Assembly: GCA_019636445.1 (NCBI GenBank)
Contig: JAHBXO010000001.1
Coordinates: 1-64,000, forward strand
Direction: 5' to 3'
Source: Gemmataceae bacterium
GTDB taxonomy: Bacteria > Planctomycetota > Planctomycetia > Gemmatales > Gemmataceae
Length of the DNA: 64,000 bases
Numbering within the stretch: position 1 is the first letter of the stretch; each line of letters begins with the position of its first letter. Shown one piece after another: positions 42,880 to 51,775 of the stretch. The notes under the pieces were generated by a model. The model saw nothing but the letters and a program-made list of their open reading frames with translations, did not search any database and had not been told where the DNA came from. The translations under genes were made by a program, and so were the position numbers.

Positions 42880-45800
42880 ATGCGCATCGCGATCTCGAGT
42901 TCCCGCCGTCGCGGGACCATTGTTCCCATGATGGCGGTCGGCGTGACCGTGCTGTTCGCCTTCGTCGCGCTCGCGATCGACCTCGGCATGATCATTCTGG
43001 CGCGCGCCGCGGCGCAGAACGCCGCCGACACCGCCGCCCTCACCGGCGCGCGGACGCTCGACAACCGCGTGCCGATCGGCACCCTCTCCGACAATTACGA
43101 CAACCAGCGCGAACAGGCACTGGCGAACGCGCTCGCCTCCGTGGCTTCCAACAGCAACCTGAACCGGAACACGCTGACCGCGGGGACGGTTCAGGTCGGC
43201 GTCTACGACTACGACGTCAATGCACAAGTGTTTCGTCCGTCCTTCCCCGGCACGAAGCCGACGGGTAAGGCCTGGACTTCGGTCGTGGTGAACGTGGCGG
43301 CGAATCAACCGTCGTACTTCTCGCGCATCTTCGGCATCAACTCGCTGCCGACCAGCGCCCGCGCCGTCGCCGCCCACCGCCCCCGTGATATCGCCATTAT
43401 CCTCGACATGTCCGGCTCGATGAAATTCTCCAGTACGTTTTCGTGGCCCGAACCGGGTGCCGGCGTGGTGCAAGGCCTGATGAACCCTGATACGAGCTAC
43501 CCGCGCTTCGGCCACTACCAGCGATATCCCACGACGACGGTACCCAACGCCTTTTACCGCACAACCAACTTCCTGCAGGGATCGAACGAAATCTACTCAC
43601 CGACGAACATGACGAAAGATGCCGACGTCGGCCCCGCCATGATCCGGCAGTTCGTCTTCGATCCCTCGAATCTCGGCGATCCCTCGACGAATGCGTCGGC
43701 GGTGACGAACCCGAACAACCTGCGGAACGCGTTCCATCGCTGGAACCCGCCCGGCATGAACGCCCTGACCGCCACCGGACCGTTCGGCCGCATGACCGAC
43801 CCGACCGGCTGGGCCGGCTACGACGCGTTCGACACCTCGAACACGAGCGGCCCGACGCCAGCGCCGGATACGTTCATCACGCAGGAAGACAGCGCGGACG
43901 CGAAGTACGTCGGCGACCGCTACCCGCGCAAGGCCGGCGCCGTCGTCACCACGAACGTCGACTGGGACCCGACGACCCCGACCGGCGCGGCCCGCGCCGC
44001 CTGGGAAGTCCTCTTTCCCACGAGCGTGACGACGATCCCGACGGTCTCCTCGCCACGGACGATCCCCAACAGCGCGCGGCCCATCGCGGGAATGACCACC
44101 GACGCCCGGATCGAACTGAACAACGGTGCCCGCTCCAAGCGCGAAGGCGGTTCGTCCTGGTCGAACTTCGTCGACTCCGCCTGGGAATACGCCGGCTACG
44201 ACCTCGATCTGACCTCTTACAACGCCGTCTCGGGCGCGTCGTCGCCCGGCACCTATCGCGCGGCCGCGAACGCCAAGGCGCTGCAGTCCACGCCGACCTA
44301 TCCGACCAACGGCCGTTTCCACGGCTTCAGCATGGGGCCGGCCTACTACGGCAAGACCTTCTTCATCTGGCCACCCGACCCGCGCTGGGGCAACCCGAAC
44401 GGCGGCACGCCCCTCGGCAGCGGCGTCCGGCCCGACCTGGTTCTCGAACGCACCAATCCCGCCAGCTCCGACACCTCCAAGGGCGTGAAGGATTCCAGCG
44501 GCAATTGGATCTGCGACTGGCGCCGACGGTTCTTCCTGCAATCGTCGAGCGCGACCACCGGCATCCCGAACGGCGACACCCGCACCCGGTCTAGCACCAC
44601 GGCCGATACCGGTTCGTACGACTACTTCCACCCCGAAGCCGACAACGACCCGAGCTCGACCGGCATCCAGAACATCAACCAGACGCTCCTCAACACCTCC
44701 GGCACCAACGGCGTGCTCCGCAACGGCAGGTTCAAGGTCAACTACCGCGCCGTGCTCGCCTGGATCAAGTCCGGGCCGCAGGTCTTCCCGCCCAACCTCC
44801 GCGCCGGCCGCATCAAATACTACACGTCGATCCCGGATCACGTGGACAACGCCGGCGCGCCCGGCTCGAACGAAGATTACCTCGATCAACGATTCTGGCG
44901 CGAGTACATCGACTTCGTCCTCGGCTTCACGGGCAACACCACCAACTACGACCCGCGCTATACCCTTGCCGGCGTCGAGACCGCGCAGTGGGGCGGATCG
45001 AACATCACCATCGGGTCCACGACGAACCTCACCTATTCGGATTCCGGCACGAAGACCGTCGTGAAGCCGTACATGAACTACTCGGACGTGCCGGCCCGGC
45101 CGCGGATGCACTTCTGGTTCGGCCCGGCCACGATGCTCGCGTTCCTCTCGACGCGCATGGGTTCGAGCGGCGACCGCAACTTCAACGCCGGCACCCTCTC
45201 CGAAGCGCAGACCTGGCAGCTCAAGGCCGGCATCCGTTCCGCCATCGACGATATCCGAAACAACCACCCGAACGACCAGGCCGGTACCACCTACTTCGCG
45301 GGCACCAACTACACCACGATCCGCGTCGAGATGAGCCAGAACTGGGAGAAACTCAAGAACGGCCTTTATTACCCCAAGAGCCTCCTCGCCGGCATCGACA
45401 ACAACTCCGCCCCCAACGCGGAGAAGCGACCTTATTCGTCCAGCTTCGGCGAAGCCCTCGTCGGCGATATCCCCAACGCGAACAACGGCACCGACCCCGT
45501 CTCCGGCTTCGCCCTCGCCTTCAACCTGCTCAGCAGTTCGCCCGCCATCAACGGCACCGGCCGACGCGGCGCCACCAAGATCGTCATCTTCGAGACCGAC
45601 GGCGTCCCGAACGCCTGGCGCCAGTTCAACTTCTCCCCCGCCGGAGCCAACTCCTACTACACCAGCACCTCGACCACCGGCGGCGGCAGCAACGGCGACG
45701 CCACCTCGATCAGCAAGGCGAACGAGATCATCAGCCAGCTCGTCGCCCCCACCGCCAACAACGGCTTCAGCCTCGATAACTCGCCGGCACGCGTCTATCC

Positions 45801-46023
45801 GGTCGGGTTCGGCGACTTGTTCAGCTCCAACAGCAGCTACAAGGCCTCGGCATTGAACTTCCTGCAGAACGCGGCCTACCTCGGCCAGACGAGCGACAGC
45901 GCCGCGTCGCCGCTGCCCGCCAACCAGATCATCATCGGCACCGCGGAACAGCGGATCGAAGCACTCCGGTCGACCTTCGAGCGCATCATGCAGAGCGGCG
46001 TGCAGGTGACGCTAATTGAGTAA
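42880..46023 (+). CDS. TadG-like protein with von Willebrand A domain
   Basis: A 1047-residue protein. The N terminus is TadG-like: a basic stretch, a membrane helix (about 13-40) and AQNAADTAALTGARTL. A von Willebrand factor A domain begins near 168 with the MIDAS sequence DMSGSM (176-181). It is interrupted by a very long Asn/Thr/Gly/Pro-rich insert (~185-830), and the domain resumes near KIVIFETDGVPNAW with later VYPVGFGD. A surface adhesin at the tip of the pilus is a fair inference. The long insert is unusual. Confidence 0.85.
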   Translation: MRIAISSSRRRGTIVPMMAVGVTVLFAFVALAIDLGMIILARAAAQNAADTAALTGARTLDNRVPIGTLSDNYDNQREQALANALASVASNSNLNRNTLTAGTVQVGVYDYDVNAQVFRPSFPGTKPTGKAWTSVVVNVAANQPSYFSRIFGINSLPTSARAVAAHRPRDIAIILDMSGSMKFSSTFSWPEPGAGVVQGLMNPDTSYPRFGHYQRYPTTTVPNAFYRTTNFLQGSNEIYSPTNMTKDADVGPAMIRQFVFDPSNLGDPSTNASAVTNPNNLRNAFHRWNPPGMNALTATGPFGRMTDPTGWAGYDAFDTSNTSGPTPAPDTFITQEDSADAKYVGDRYPRKAGAVVTTNVDWDPTTPTGAARAAWEVLFPTSVTTIPTVSSPRTIPNSARPIAGMTTDARIELNNGARSKREGGSSWSNFVDSAWEYAGYDLDLTSYNAVSGASSPGTYRAAANAKALQSTPTYPTNGRFHGFSMGPAYYGKTFFIWPPDPRWGNPNGGTPLGSGVRPDLVLERTNPASSDTSKGVKDSSGNWICDWRRRFFLQSSSATTGIPNGDTRTRSSTTADTGSYDYFHPEADNDPSSTGIQNINQTLLNTSGTNGVLRNGRFKVNYRAVLAWIKSGPQVFPPNLRAGRIKYYTSIPDHVDNAGAPGSNEDYLDQRFWREYIDFVLGFTGNTTNYDPRYTLAGVETAQWGGSNITIGSTTNLTYSDSGTKTVVKPYMNYSDVPARPRMHFWFGPATMLAFLSTRMGSSGDRNFNAGTLSEAQTWQLKAGIRSAIDDIRNNHPNDQAGTTYFAGTNYTTIRVEMSQNWEKLKNGLYYPKSLLAGIDNNSAPNAEKRPYSSSFGEALVGDIPNANNGTDPVSGFALAFNLLSSSPAINGTGRRGATKIVIFETDGVPNAWRQFNFSPAGANSYYTSTSTTGGGSNGDATSISKANEIISQLVAPTANNGFSLDNSPARVYPVGFGDLFSSNSSYKASALNFLQNAAYLGQTSDSAASPLPANQIIIGTAEQRIEALRSTFERIMQSGVQVTLIE

Positions 46024-46080
46024 CCGGTGGCCGGGCTTGGCCCCGACGCCGGGTTTCGCGTAGCATGGGGGCACGCCGCC

Positions 46081-47541
46081 GTGCTCCCGGAACAACCCGT
46101 GCCGACGACCGAAACACCTGCTCCCGACGCTCCGCCGCCCCCGGTGCCGGCGCGCCTCGAATCGCCCGGCAACGCCCTGCGCGGCGTCGTGTCCGCCGCC
46201 GTCCTGTTCGTCGTCGTCTTTCTCTTCGTCCACGCGATGCTCGTCGAACCGTTCGGCGTGCCCACCGGCAGCATGGCACCGGCCCTTGTCGGCAATCACC
46301 GCGAGACCGCCTGCCCCCGCTGCGCCCACCCGGTGATCGTCGGCGAGCCGAGCAACGGCGACCGCACCCCGGACGCCTGCTGCCCGAACTGCGGCCAGCG
46401 CGGCATCGACCTCGACGCCACCTGGGAGATCCCCGGCGACCGCCTCCTCGTCGACAAGAACGTCTTCAATGCCCGCTCCCCGCGCCGCTGGGAAGTCGCC
46501 GTCTTCCGCTGCCCCGTCGACCTCAGCAAGCCCTACGTCAAACGCATGGTCGGCCTCCCCGGCGAGGCGATCCAGCTCGTCGGCGGCGACGTCTTCGCCG
46601 ATGGCGTCCTCCAGCGCAAGACCTTCGCCCAGCTCCGCGAAACGCGCATCCCCGTCTTCGACCTCGCCTTCGCACCCCCCGACACCTGGCGCTCCCGCTG
46701 GCACGTCGGACCCCTCGACGGCACCGCCAAGCCCGCCGACGAAACCGTCCTGCACGATGCCGCCCTCCACCTCGACGCCACCGGCGACCGACCCGCCCTC
46801 GGCCTCACCTACGTCCACTGGAACCTCGACCGCCGCCAGGAGATGCCCCTCGACGACTGGCTCGCCTACAACGGACCGCCGCACCGCGAAAAACGCGTGC
46901 CCGTCCACGACTTCGTGTTCAACTGCGACTTGGAAGTGACGGCTGGGACCGGCAGCTTCGCCCTGCGGCTCTCCGACGGCCTCGACACCGTCCGCGCCGA
47001 GTTCCCCATCGGCGGCGCCGACGGCGTCCGCCTCGGCGTGAACGCCGACCCCGCCGCGCTCCAGGCCGGCTTCGCCCTCGCCCCCGGACGGACCTACCGG
47101 CTCGAGTTCGCCTTCGTCGACCGGCGCGTGCACCTCGCGATCGACGGCGTCTCCCCCTTCCCGCCGATGGACCTGCCGGCCGAGCCGGAGCTGTACCCGC
47201 GCCGCGGCGGCGTCAGCCGGCCGGTGCAGATGGGCATCCGCGGCGCCGCCGTCGTGCTGCGCAACGTGAAACTCGCCCGCGACGTGCATTACCGCGCCGA
47301 CGGCGCCCACGCCACGAAGGCCCCGTACCGATTGGCGGCCGACGAGTACTTCGCCTGCGGCGACAACAGCGCCAACTCGCAGGATAGCCGCGCGTGGACG
47401 ATCCCCGGCGTGCCGGAGCGGGACTTCATCGGCAAGCCGTTCCTGATCCATCAGCCCTTGAAGGCCGGCCGTGTGACGGTGAACGGCGGCGCGAAGACCT
47501 ATCAGACCGTGGACTGGGACCGCTTGCGCTGGGTGCGCTGA
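46081..47541 (+). CDS. lepB: Signal peptidase I with zinc-ribbon and large insert
   Basis: About 486 residues. A membrane helix (about residues 33-53) leads to box B VPTGSMAP with the nucleophile Ser and, later, box D YVKRMVGLPGE with the catalytic Lys. The GDNSANSQDSR motif near the end completes the S26 fold. Between Ser and Lys lies a zinc-ribbon-like pair (CPRC and CCPNC), and about 220 residues of beta-rich sequence separate box D from the GDNSANSQDSR motif. The start is uncertain; GTG 46027 is an alternative. It follows the TadG gene, but whether it processes Tad proteins is unknown. Confidence 0.82.
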   Translation: MLPEQPVPTTETPAPDAPPPPVPARLESPGNALRGVVSAAVLFVVVFLFVHAMLVEPFGVPTGSMAPALVGNHRETACPRCAHPVIVGEPSNGDRTPDACCPNCGQRGIDLDATWEIPGDRLLVDKNVFNARSPRRWEVAVFRCPVDLSKPYVKRMVGLPGEAIQLVGGDVFADGVLQRKTFAQLRETRIPVFDLAFAPPDTWRSRWHVGPLDGTAKPADETVLHDAALHLDATGDRPALGLTYVHWNLDRRQEMPLDDWLAYNGPPHREKRVPVHDFVFNCDLEVTAGTGSFALRLSDGLDTVRAEFPIGGADGVRLGVNADPAALQAGFALAPGRTYRLEFAFVDRRVHLAIDGVSPFPPMDLPAEPELYPRRGGVSRPVQMGIRGAAVVLRNVKLARDVHYRADGAHATKAPYRLAADEYFACGDNSANSQDSRAWTIPGVPERDFIGKPFLIHQPLKAGRVTVNGGAKTYQTVDWDRLRWVR

Positions 47542-47550
47542 CGGGCGGGA

Positions 47551-47608
47551 GTGGGTCCGCCGCTTCCGCGCCACCCTCCGGCGGACCCACACAATTTGGC
47601 GGACCCAC
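47551..47608. repeat. gtgggtccgccg inverted repeat plus direct copy
   Basis: gtgggtccgccg (47551-47562) pairs with cggcggacccac (47579-47590), and ggcggacccac recurs at 47598-47608. It may terminate signal peptidase transcription. The rest of 47609-47930 shows no gene. Confidence 0.65.
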
Positions 47609-47930
47609 TTTGAGAAGTTCCGAATGATGCTGGCCCGGCAAGGAGTTGCGGCGTCGGCCGGGCCATGAGCGTCGAGGCGTCAGCTCGACGTGGCTCGGAA
47701 CGACCCCGCGACTGGCCAAGTAGAACGAGCTGCGTCCTTTTCCGCCCGTCCCCTTTCCACCCCTTTTCCGACCCGATGCTGGTATGGTCGGCGGCGGCAG
47801 CACTCCCCAGCCCTGCGAAATCTCGCTGGCGCGCCACTGAATCCCTTGTCAAGCTTTTCAAAGTCTGAATTAAGATTATAATTATCTCTTGATTTTCAGG
47901 CGTTTTCGCTTTGAAATGGAAGGGTAACGG

Positions 47931-48038
47931 ATGAAGTACCTACTGCAAAATAACTCCACACAGAGATCGGAACGCTCAAAGCCGTCAGGGTTCCCAGATT
48001 TACCTGCTATTCAAGCAGTGAGAAGAATGGTCGATTGA
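47931..48038 (+). CDS. Small open reading frame, 35 codons
   Basis: An ATG with GGAAGGG 6 bases upstream opens a 35-residue frame (MKYLLQNNSTQRSERS and so on) in AT-rich DNA. It has no recognised motif. It could be a real small protein of the island or chance. Confidence 0.25.
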   Translation: MKYLLQNNSTQRSERSKPSGFPDLPAIQAVRRMVD

Positions 48039-48062
48039 AAGATCGCTCCGATTTCGTAGTAG

Positions 48063-48262
48063 AGCTATTTAGTTTTCTGGTTCGCGGTCTTCGTGCCGTT
48101 CTTCTATCTGGCTTGTAACAAAGTTAGTCTGGCCACTGTTACAGTCGAATTGTGGGTGTGTTGCTCGGCGTGTTCTTCGGGCTTATGGTCGGGGGCAATC
48201 CAGACTGGAAGATAATGAACCCGATCTTTGGCCCGAAGGAACTAATAATGATAAGCAAGTAA
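48063..48262 (+). pseudogene. Possible decayed membrane protein
   Basis: One frame reads VFWFAVFVPFFYLA and TVTVELW, then a neighbouring frame continues VGVLLGVFFGLMVGG to a stop at 48262. Joined by one frameshift they would make a two-helix membrane protein. No start codon with a ribosome site is seen. Confidence 0.3.
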
Positions 48263-48276
48263 TTGCGAGTCCGGTT

Positions 48277-48936
48277 ATGAATACTGTCGCAAACAAAGAT
48301 AAAATACAACCAAGAAAAGACAGTTCGTCCTTTCAATGTCCAAGTTGCAAAGTTGTATCCATGCAACGATGGGGAGAAGTACAGCTTAGGGCTTCCAATG
48401 GAATCAGCTCAAAGGCTTCGCAATATTCACTATCTCGATGCGACCATTGCCACGAGTACGCATTCTGGCTTAAAGACAGAATGGTATTCCCGCTAGCTGC
48501 AATTGCTCCGCATCCAAATCCTGATATGCCGGAAGATGTAAAAGATGATTACAGCGAAGCTGATATTGTTTTATCATACTCGCCCCGATCTTCTGCCGCA
48601 TTACTTCGGCTGGCTTTACAAAAATTGATGCTTCACTTGGGCGAAAAGGGAAAGGACATTAATGAAGATATAAAAAGCCTAGTTGCCAAGGGATTGCGCA
48701 GCGAAGTCCAAATGGCGCTAGATGCCGTCCGTGTAATTGGTAATGAAGCAGTTCACCCCGGTCTAATTGATCTTAGAGATGATAGAGAGACTGCATTTGC
48801 CCTCTTCGGATTGCTAAATTATATTGTGGACCAAATGATTACCCATCCAAAGACCATCAACGCTTTGTATGCAAAACTGCCGGTGACGAAAAAGGAAGGC
48901 ATAGAAAAGAGGGACGGCAAAAGTAAAGCAGTTTAA
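48277..48936 (+). CDS. DUF4145 domain protein
   Basis: A 219-residue protein of the DUF4145 type. The N-terminal zinc ribbon has CPSC (21-24) and CDHC (55-58). The helical C-terminal half has LLRLALQKLMLHLG and the ending GNEAVHPG near residue 167, which is the family's hallmark. DUF4145 proteins are common in restriction and other defence islands, often attached to nucleases. GC is far below that of the surrounding genome, and codon use is AT-rich, which supports horizontal transfer. Confidence 0.8.
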   Translation: MNTVANKDKIQPRKDSSSFQCPSCKVVSMQRWGEVQLRASNGISSKASQYSLSRCDHCHEYAFWLKDRMVFPLAAIAPHPNPDMPEDVKDDYSEADIVLSYSPRSSAALLRLALQKLMLHLGEKGKDINEDIKSLVAKGLRSEVQMALDAVRVIGNEAVHPGLIDLRDDRETAFALFGLLNYIVDQMITHPKTINALYAKLPVTKKEGIEKRDGKSKAV

Positions 48937-48944
48937 TTGAAACT

Positions 48945-49226
48945 TTATTCTGATTTATTAATTAATTCTTTTAGTTCACCTGCTCGGCGGTTAAGTAGCC
49001 GTTGCATAAATACATACTTTTTTGATACGCTGTAAACGTACAATTCGATGCATTCTTTGTATTCTTGACGTAGTTCGTTTATATAGGCTTTTCTTGCCGA
49101 TATAGCCTTGATCTTTGTATCTTTATTTATTGGGTAGCCCCGTATTCGCATTGCTTCTAGAATCTCGTTTTCCGTAACTAAGCCGAATCGGTGGTAAAGC
49201 TCTAGTAACCTATCGAACTTGGTCAC
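48945..49226 (-). CDS. Small helical hypothetical protein
   Basis: A 93-residue basic, helical protein starting at GTG 49226 with GAGGG 8 bases upstream. No family is recognised. The N terminus (LLELYHRFGLVTENEILEAM) could be a helix-turn-helix, which is a guess. It converges with the DUF4145 gene and is equally AT-rich, so both belong to the same acquired island. Confidence 0.5.
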   Translation of the reverse strand: MTKFDRLLELYHRFGLVTENEILEAMRIRGYPINKDTKIKAISARKAYINELRQEYKECIELYVYSVSKKYVFMQRLLNRRAGELKELINKSE

Positions 49227-49294
49227 GTTGTTACCCTCAGGAAGGAATTGTCAAAATATGATATTACTAGCGTCACAAGGAAGAAAAGGGGAAA

Positions 49295-49502
49295 CAGCGG
49301 AATGCCGTTGCGTGAAGTGCAGAATCGCTTGTTTTCAAGGCAAAAGAAGCTAGCATTTTACGTTACTCAAGACGGCAGCATTCGGAATGCAAGCGTCTTC
49401 GCTTCAATGACCCTGCTTGAAAGATGGTTCTTGCCACGCATTTGGCATGCAAATCGCCTTGTTTTCAAGCGAATCCGTCCTTCACGTAACGGCGTTCCGC
49501 TG
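49295..49502. mobile_element. MITE-like palindromic element, 208 bp
   Basis: 23-bp termini (49295-49317 and 49480-49502) are inverted copies with two mismatches. Just inside them, cgcttgttttcaaggc and gccttgttttcaagcg lie as symmetrical mirror segments, and the centre has another palindrome (gcattcggaatgc within aagacg...cgtctt). No coding sequence of transposase type is present. No clear target duplication is seen. Confidence 0.55.
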
Positions 49503-49570
49503 TGATCCCGTTTCTATCCCGCATCGCATATGCTCTGTTCCTTTTTTGGCTGTTCGCCCCAACGGGGCGT

Positions 49571-50219
49571 CCGGTAATAGCCAGGGGTGACGGAGCGAAG
49601 CGACGGAACCCCTGGAACGGACAATTCCAACCACCCGTAGCCCCAACGGGGCGACCCGCGGGCCTCAATCCCACACGTACCGCTCGTCGAATGCGATCTC
49701 GTGCTTCCGCAACATCGCGCGGTATTCCTGCTGGAACATTGTCTTCGCATGGTGTTCGGCCTGATTTCGAATGTAATTCGTCACGACTTCGAGCTGGGAC
49801 TGGCTCACCGAGAAGGCACCGTAACCGCTCTGCCAAGCAAACCCCGCGCAATGGGGAATCGTATCGTGGACCCACCGTGACGAACCCGATTTCCATGTCC
49901 CGACGACCCCGGCGATCGTGTCTTCGCGCCCGATCGACACCAAGAGATGAGCGTGGTCCGGCATTCCGCCGGCGATCAACAGCCGTTGTTTGTTCCCCTT
50001 CGCGATGCCGCCGAAGTAGCCGTAAAGTCGGTCGGCCCAGGCCGGTTCGATCCATGGCTCGCGGTTCTTGGTGTTGAAGACGAAATGCAGGTATGCGGCG
50101 GCGAAGGATTGCGGCATCGCGATGCTCCTCGCGGGTCGCCCCGTTGGGGCTACGGGTGGTTGGAATTGACCGTTCCAGGGGCTCCGTCGCTTCGCTCCGT
50201 CATCCCGGGCTATTGCCGG
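49571..50219 (-). mobile_element. RAYT-type transposase unit with 90-bp inverted flanks
   Basis: The transposase gene lies between 49571-49660 and 50130-50219, which are inverted copies with about nine differences over 90 bases. Each flank contains a gccccgttggggc hairpin and a cggagcgaagcgacgg-type hairpin. This is the layout of REP-associated transposase loci. Confidence 0.75.
49665..50117 (-). CDS. REP-associated (Y1/IS200-like) transposase
   Basis: A 150-residue HUH-superfamily single-strand DNA transposase of the IS200/RAYT type. The metal-binding HUH motif is HAH (His55, His57) in GMPDHAHLLV, and the likely catalytic Tyr is Tyr115 in NYIRNQAEHH. The signature GYGAFSVS near 99-106 and the ending DERYVWD are shared with the second copy at 58755. 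Such enzymes cut and join DNA at hairpin-flanked sites. The immediate palindromic flanks are the presumed substrates. Confidence 0.85.
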   Translation of the reverse strand: MPQSFAAAYLHFVFNTKNREPWIEPAWADRLYGYFGGIAKGNKQRLLIAGGMPDHAHLLVSIGREDTIAGVVGTWKSGSSRWVHDTIPHCAGFAWQSGYGAFSVSQSQLEVVTNYIRNQAEHHAKTMFQQEYRAMLRKHEIAFDERYVWD

Positions 50220-50329
50220 TGGCCCCGGTGGGGCCGAAATCACCAGAAACACTGGCGATCCGGGCGAGAATCTACGCTCACCGACGATCATAAACAATCG
50301 AAATGACAGATCGGTTCGATTCGCTCGAA

Positions 50330-51277
50330 TCAAACTTGCCCCTTCCACGCGGGGCCGAACTTCGGGTCGGCGAGGCCCTTCAGCAGATCCTTCAGCGCGC
50401 CCCAGTATCCGGCGAACAGCGGCACCGGCTCGGCGCGCACCGGGTCGACCGCGGCGGCGGCCGGGAGGTTCTCGTACGGGATTTTCGGATAGCGATGGTG
50501 CAAATCGTGGTACGGCTCGTGCAGGATCGACTCGGACATCAGGTGCCCGGCGGCGCCCTTCGGGCGGATCGCGCGCGTGAGCGTCGCCCAGGTGGTGCCG
50601 GTCAGGCCGATGTGCTCGATGTACTTCCGCCAGCTCTGGATGTTGCCGGCGACGAAGGCGGGCAACAGGTAGGCGATCGCATAATAGTGGAAATAGTTAT
50701 AGTATACGGTTATCGCCGCGAGGCCGCCCCAGACGAGCCAGGGCGCGAGCACTTCACTCCACAGCATGATGCGGCGCGCGAGGGAGATTTGGATTCGCGA
50801 ACCGCTCCGCACGTAGGCGCGCAGGTAGAGGATCGGCGTATAGAGGATTCCGAAGAAGAGTTCGGCGAAGGCGGCGAGGCGGCGCTTGGTTTTGCCGTTG
50901 GCGGGGTCGGTGAAGGGCCAGAATTCCTCATCCCGGGGCGTGCCGAGGTGGGCGTGGTGCCAGTGGTGGAGTTCGCGGTAGAGGGTGAGGCTGTTGAAGG
51001 CCTGGAGGCCGATGACGCGGCCGAGGTATTCGTTGAGGGGCCACCAGGGGCAGAGGCTGCCGTGGGCGGCTTCGTGGAAGGCGATGACGAGCGAGTGCGC
51101 GAGGTAGACGTTGGCGAGGGTGAGGAGGGCGACGGGCCCGTACCATTCTTCGGCGAGGCACCAGACGGTAGCGGCGACGAGGGCGTAGTAGAGCGTGCCG
51201 ACGTTGAGGACGAAGATCGCCCCCCGCCAGCCGGGCCGGTGCAAGTCGCGGAGGGTCTGCTTCTCGATGTGGGTCAT
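50330..51277 (-). CDS. Fatty acid desaturase family protein
   Basis: A 315-residue integral membrane protein with three histidine boxes of the membrane desaturase/hydroxylase class: HEAAH (68-72), HHWHH (104-108) and HDLHH (257-261). Four or more hydrophobic helices separate them. It would use a di-iron centre and oxygen to modify an acyl or related lipid chain. The substrate (fatty acid, carotenoid or sterol-like) is not evident. It stands alone between the island and dnaA. Confidence 0.88.
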   Translation of the reverse strand: MTHIEKQTLRDLHRPGWRGAIFVLNVGTLYYALVAATVWCLAEEWYGPVALLTLANVYLAHSLVIAFHEAAHGSLCPWWPLNEYLGRVIGLQAFNSLTLYRELHHWHHAHLGTPRDEEFWPFTDPANGKTKRRLAAFAELFFGILYTPILYLRAYVRSGSRIQISLARRIMLWSEVLAPWLVWGGLAAITVYYNYFHYYAIAYLLPAFVAGNIQSWRKYIEHIGLTGTTWATLTRAIRPKGAAGHLMSESILHEPYHDLHHRYPKIPYENLPAAAAVDPVRAEPVPLFAGYWGALKDLLKGLADPKFGPAWKGQV

Positions 51278-51295
51278 GGGAAATTAGGTACTATC

Positions 51296-51637
51296 CTAGC
51301 TTTGCATTGCGGCTGAAGATTTCCTTCTGGAATCGATTCGATCGCGGATAACTTGCCACGCCAACATCAACAAACCCGCCCCTGTGAATATCCATGAAGA
51401 ATCGTGCTTCATATGCCCGCAGTCGCCTCCTATCGCCGAGATGGTCCACGCTGGGTGCAACACAAGCATGATCGAAATAGCGATCGGTATTTGGCGACGG
51501 CGGTTCAAGGCGAACAGAGACAGCGAGATCAGGAGGATTATTCCCAGAATGACTGCATGAACGTATCCTGTCCATATGTTTTCAGCTATCACCTGTCCCG
51601 CACCCGGACCGCTGCACGCGAAGATCGCCGGTGACAT
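51296..51637 (-). CDS. Small membrane protein
   Basis: A 113-residue protein with three predicted membrane helices (about 22-42, 48-66 and 82-98). I do not recognise the family. ATG 51637 is chosen, and an ATG four codons upstream is possible. It is 18 bases upstream of the desaturase gene on the same strand, so they may be cotranscribed. Confidence 0.5.
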   Translation of the reverse strand: MSPAIFACSGPGAGQVIAENIWTGYVHAVILGIILLISLSLFALNRRRQIPIAISIMLVLHPAWTISAIGGDCGHMKHDSSWIFTGAGLLMLAWQVIRDRIDSRRKSSAAMQS

Positions 51638-51775
51638 GCCACTCTCCAATCTTCCGCAGTCTGAATTCTAGCAAAAGACCTCGAATCCAAGCGTGAAATC
51701 GACTGACAACGAACTCCTTTTCACCTGCGATTGCCATTGGTACTGATCGCATTTTCCCCTAGAATTCCTAGTGAA

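Noticed and set aside
49295..49502. The palindromic element as an integron attC site.
   Set aside because: The ends lack a clear GTTRRRY core, no integrase gene is present and the termini are longer than usual attC arms.
49248..49505. An 85-codon frame starting at TTG in the AT-rich island.
   Set aside because: It is covered mostly by the 208-bp palindromic element, starts with a rare codon and has no recognisable protein pattern.
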